In this document: one piece after another, positions 61,980-64,000 of the stretch
Layout of the letters: every line of letters starts with the position of its first letter
How positions within the stretch are numbered: the stretch's first letter is position 1
Origin: Sphingobacteriia bacterium RIFOXYC2_FULL_35_18
GTDB taxonomy: Bacteria; Bacteroidota; Bacteroidia; Chitinophagales; Chitinophagaceae
Assembly: GCA_001829005.1 (NCBI GenBank)
Contig: MIAG01000009.1
Coordinates: forward strand, 603 to 64,602
Length of the DNA stretch: 64,000 nt
Direction of reading: 5' to 3'
Notes under the pieces: generated by a model
What the model saw: the letters and a program-made list of their open reading frames with translations, nothing else
Told to the model about the DNA's origin: nothing
The model's database searches: none
Position numbers and translations under genes: made by a program

Positions 61980-63304
61980 TAAGAGCTTCTTTTTTTGTTT
62001 TTTTATTTGCGATTGGTATTCAAGTGTCAGGTCAAACTTATCAACCAACAGCTCAAAATTTAGTTGCAAGAAATAAATTTCAAGATAATCGTTTTGGAAT
62101 GTTTGTTCATTGGGGCGTTTCAAGTATGTTAGGGGCCGGAGAATGGGTGATGCAAAATAGAAACGTCAAAGTAAAAGATTATGCACTTTTAAAAGAAACA
62201 TTTTATCCAGTTCAATTTAATGCCGCTGAATGGGTAGGTGCTGCAAAATCAGCAGGTATGAAATATATTGTTTTCATCACTAGACATCATGACGGATTTT
62301 CTAATTGGGATACAAAACAGAGTGATTGGAAAATAACCAACACTCCTTATGGTAAAGATGTATTAAAGCAATTGGCTGAAGAGTGTAAAAAACAAGGAAT
62401 GCAATTGGGATTATACTATTCTACTTTAGATTGGTATAGGGAAGATTATCCGTATACAACAGGCAGAACTGGTCAAGGTACTGGAAGGAAGACCGGTGGG
62501 GATTATGCTTCTTATCTGAAGTTTATGAAGGCTCAGTTGACCGAACTCTTAACCAACTATGGAGACATAATGTCTATTTGGTTTGATGGACATTGGGATC
62601 AAACCAATCCTGAAGGTTCTAAAGATCGAAGCTCAAGGATTAATTGGAAATACAATGAAATTTATGAGCTCATTCATCAGTTGCAACCTGCTTGCTTAAT
62701 AGGTAATAATCATCACTTAGACCCTTTACCAGGGGAAGATTTTCAAATGTTTGAAAAGGATTTACCTGGTCAAAACCATACCGGCTTAAGCTTTCAAAAA
62801 CCGTCCGATCAATTGCCTTTAGAAACCTGCGAAACCATGAACAATTCATGGGGATATAATATAACCGACCATGCGCATAAGTCTGTAAAAGAGTTGGTTC
62901 ATTATTTAGTGAAAGCAGCATCACTCAATACCAATTTCTTATTGAATGTGGGTCCAATGCCAAATGGTAAAATTCAGTTGGAAAATATCGATTCCCTTCA
63001 ATTATTAGGGAAATGGATGCAGCAATATGCCCCTACTATTCAAGGAACTAGAGGAAATATCATTCCAACGCAAGAATGGGGAGTGCTTACTGCAAAATCA
63101 AAAAACCTATTTGCACATGTACTTAAAAAAGTGAATACCGATTTTATTTTTGTTCCGTATACTGTAGGTAAAGTAAAATCGGCAAAATTATTTTCGAACA
63201 ATATGAATATAACTTTCAAGCAAGTAAATGAAGGCATATTCATTTACTTAAAAAATATTCAGCAAGACCCTATCAATACCATATTTCAGTTAGAATTGGA
63301 ATAG
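61976..63304 (+). CDS. Alpha-L-fucosidase, GH29
   Basis: This 442-residue exported enzyme (signal to about residue 20, IQVSGQ) starts with RFGMFVHWGVSSMLGAGEW. It has FITRHHDGFSNWDTK near 100 (substrate-binding His pair), LGLYYSTLDWY near 145, and the nucleophile Asp in SIWFDGHWDQ near residue 201. LNTNFLLNVGPMPNGKI near 320 is also typical of GH29. It removes alpha-linked fucose, consistent with a fucosylated, sulfated glycan as the target of the cluster. It overlaps the kinase gene by four bases. Confidence 0.94.
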   Translation: MIRASFFVFLFAIGIQVSGQTYQPTAQNLVARNKFQDNRFGMFVHWGVSSMLGAGEWVMQNRNVKVKDYALLKETFYPVQFNAAEWVGAAKSAGMKYIVFITRHHDGFSNWDTKQSDWKITNTPYGKDVLKQLAEECKKQGMQLGLYYSTLDWYREDYPYTTGRTGQGTGRKTGGDYASYLKFMKAQLTELLTNYGDIMSIWFDGHWDQTNPEGSKDRSSRINWKYNEIYELIHQLQPACLIGNNHHLDPLPGEDFQMFEKDLPGQNHTGLSFQKPSDQLPLETCETMNNSWGYNITDHAHKSVKELVHYLVKAASLNTNFLLNVGPMPNGKIQLENIDSLQLLGKWMQQYAPTIQGTRGNIIPTQEWGVLTAKSKNLFAHVLKKVNTDFIFVPYTVGKVKSAKLFSNNMNITFKQVNEGIFIYLKNIQQDPINTIFQLELE

Positions 63305-63343
63305 TAACTGATTTATATCGTTTCATAATCTTTAGGCTAATAA

Positions 63344-64000
63344 ATGAAAAAGACATTATTCGCATTATCTATATTCTTAGTAAGCAGTTTACATGCGGCA
63401 CCTTCAATGGAATACTATAAACTTATTGTTTATCATTTTTCTTCTAATGAACAAGAGAAAAAGCTGGATAATTTTATTGCTAATCAATTCATTCCAGCTT
63501 TGCATTTGAAAGGATTTAAACAGGTTGGTGTATTTAAACCAATCGCCAATGATACTGCGAATGATAAGCAAATCGTACTCTTAATTAACGGGGCAAATCT
63601 GAATAGGTTAATTGAACCTATTCAATGGAATATAAAGGAAGGGACTGCATTTAATGAGCCACTATACAAAAGATATGAGCAAATTTTGTTGCGTGCATTC
63701 AAGGATATGCCCTTAATGAAAATACCTAACGACGCGTCAAAAAAAGTGGAAAGAATTTATGAGCTAAGGAATTACGAAAGCCCAACAGAAGAAAAGTATT
63801 TGAATAAAGTACATATGTTCAATGAAGGGGGTGAAATTAAACTATTTAATGAACTTCAATTTAATGCGGTATTTTATGCAGATGTGTTGTTCGGATCTAC
63901 AATGCCTAATTTAATGTATATGACAAGTTTTGACAATATTGATAGTAGAAACGAGCATTGGAAAGCATTTGGAGCTTCCAAAACCTGGAAGGAATTAGTA
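63344..64000 (+). CDS. NIPSNAP family protein, cut by the window end
   Basis: From ATG 63344 an uninterrupted frame runs to the last base, 219 codons. The signal peptide (MKKTLFALSIFLVSSLHA) is followed by a ferredoxin-like NIPSNAP repeat (YYKLIVYHF, FIPALHLKGFKQVGVFKP). A second repeat starts at YELRNYESPTEEKYLNKVHMFNEGGEI and continues MYMTSFDNIDSRNEHWKAFGASKTWKEL. Exported two-repeat NIPSNAP proteins are common in Bacteroidota sugar loci; function is unknown. The missing C-terminus is probably short, since the second repeat is nearly complete. Confidence 0.85.
   Translation, partial: MKKTLFALSIFLVSSLHAAPSMEYYKLIVYHFSSNEQEKKLDNFIANQFIPALHLKGFKQVGVFKPIANDTANDKQIVLLINGANLNRLIEPIQWNIKEGTAFNEPLYKRYEQILLRAFKDMPLMKIPNDASKKVERIYELRNYESPTEEKYLNKVHMFNEGGEIKLFNELQFNAVFYADVLFGSTMPNLMYMTSFDNIDSRNEHWKAFGASKTWKELV

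Overview
The window looks like the chromosome of an AT-rich member of the Bacteroidota, most likely Chitinophagaceae. The signs are nuoM/nuoN gene order, ExbB-ExbD-ExbD-TonB-TonB, SusCD-type accessory lipoproteins (VCBS/ASPIC protein with vanadium haloperoxidase), sulfatase and fucosidase genes, and promoters of the TAnnTTTG type close to start codons. The taxon is inferred from protein style only; no rRNA or tRNA gene was seen.

Layout. (1) 1-13274, host core: end of a NADH dehydrogenase operon (nuoM, nuoN), a MacB-like permease, a surface carboxypeptidase-regulatory-like protein, a large zinc metalloprotease, the ExbB/ExbD/TonB energiser with two TonB paralogues, and mnmE. (2) 13257-41519, an integrated mobile element of about 28.3 kb inserted in the last six codons of mnmE. 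The left junction keeps mnmE intact. The right junction carries a second copy of the same six codons (FCIGK-stop) that differs only at synonymous positions. The element encodes an excisionase-like protein and tyrosine integrase, a second HTH protein, a primase/helicase-like DUF3987 protein, an XRE regulator plus type I restriction-modification (hsdR-hsdM-hsdS), a HigB toxin with a HigA-ImmA fusion antitoxin, a long prokaryotic Argonaute that appears catalytically dead, an AraC-controlled export/redox cargo (haem lipoprotein, DoxX, TSUP, TolC, RND pump, adaptor, methyltransferase), then a gene-poor 2.5 kb stretch full of large palindromes, and a few hypothetical genes. (3) 41520-64000, host accessory region: Crp-type regulator, DsbA-like protein, dioxygenase, then a sulfated-glycan locus (three sulfatases, a formylglycine-generating enzyme, galK, galT, histidine kinase, VCBS/ASPIC protein, haloperoxidase, QueD-like protein, GH109-like enzyme, N-acetylhexosamine-kinase-like protein, GH29 fucosidase, NIPSNAP protein cut by the window end).

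How the parts work together. The element is a defence island with its own integration module: R-M, toxin-antitoxin and Argonaute sit next to one another and the last three genes probably share one promoter. No relaxase or conjugation gene is present, so transfer would need a helper. The glycan locus would remove sulfate (sulfatases activated by FGE), fucose (GH29) and N-acetylgalactosamine (GH109), and channel the sugars through anomeric kinases and GalT.

Two genes in the glycan locus carry single-base lesions (an in-frame stop in the first sulfatase signal peptide and a one-base deletion near the end of galT). These are either real decay or sequence errors.

The most unusual signals are the Argonaute/HigBA-ImmA operon, the all-synonymous att duplication, and the pair of giant palindromes that flank a small gene at 38.9-39.85 kb.
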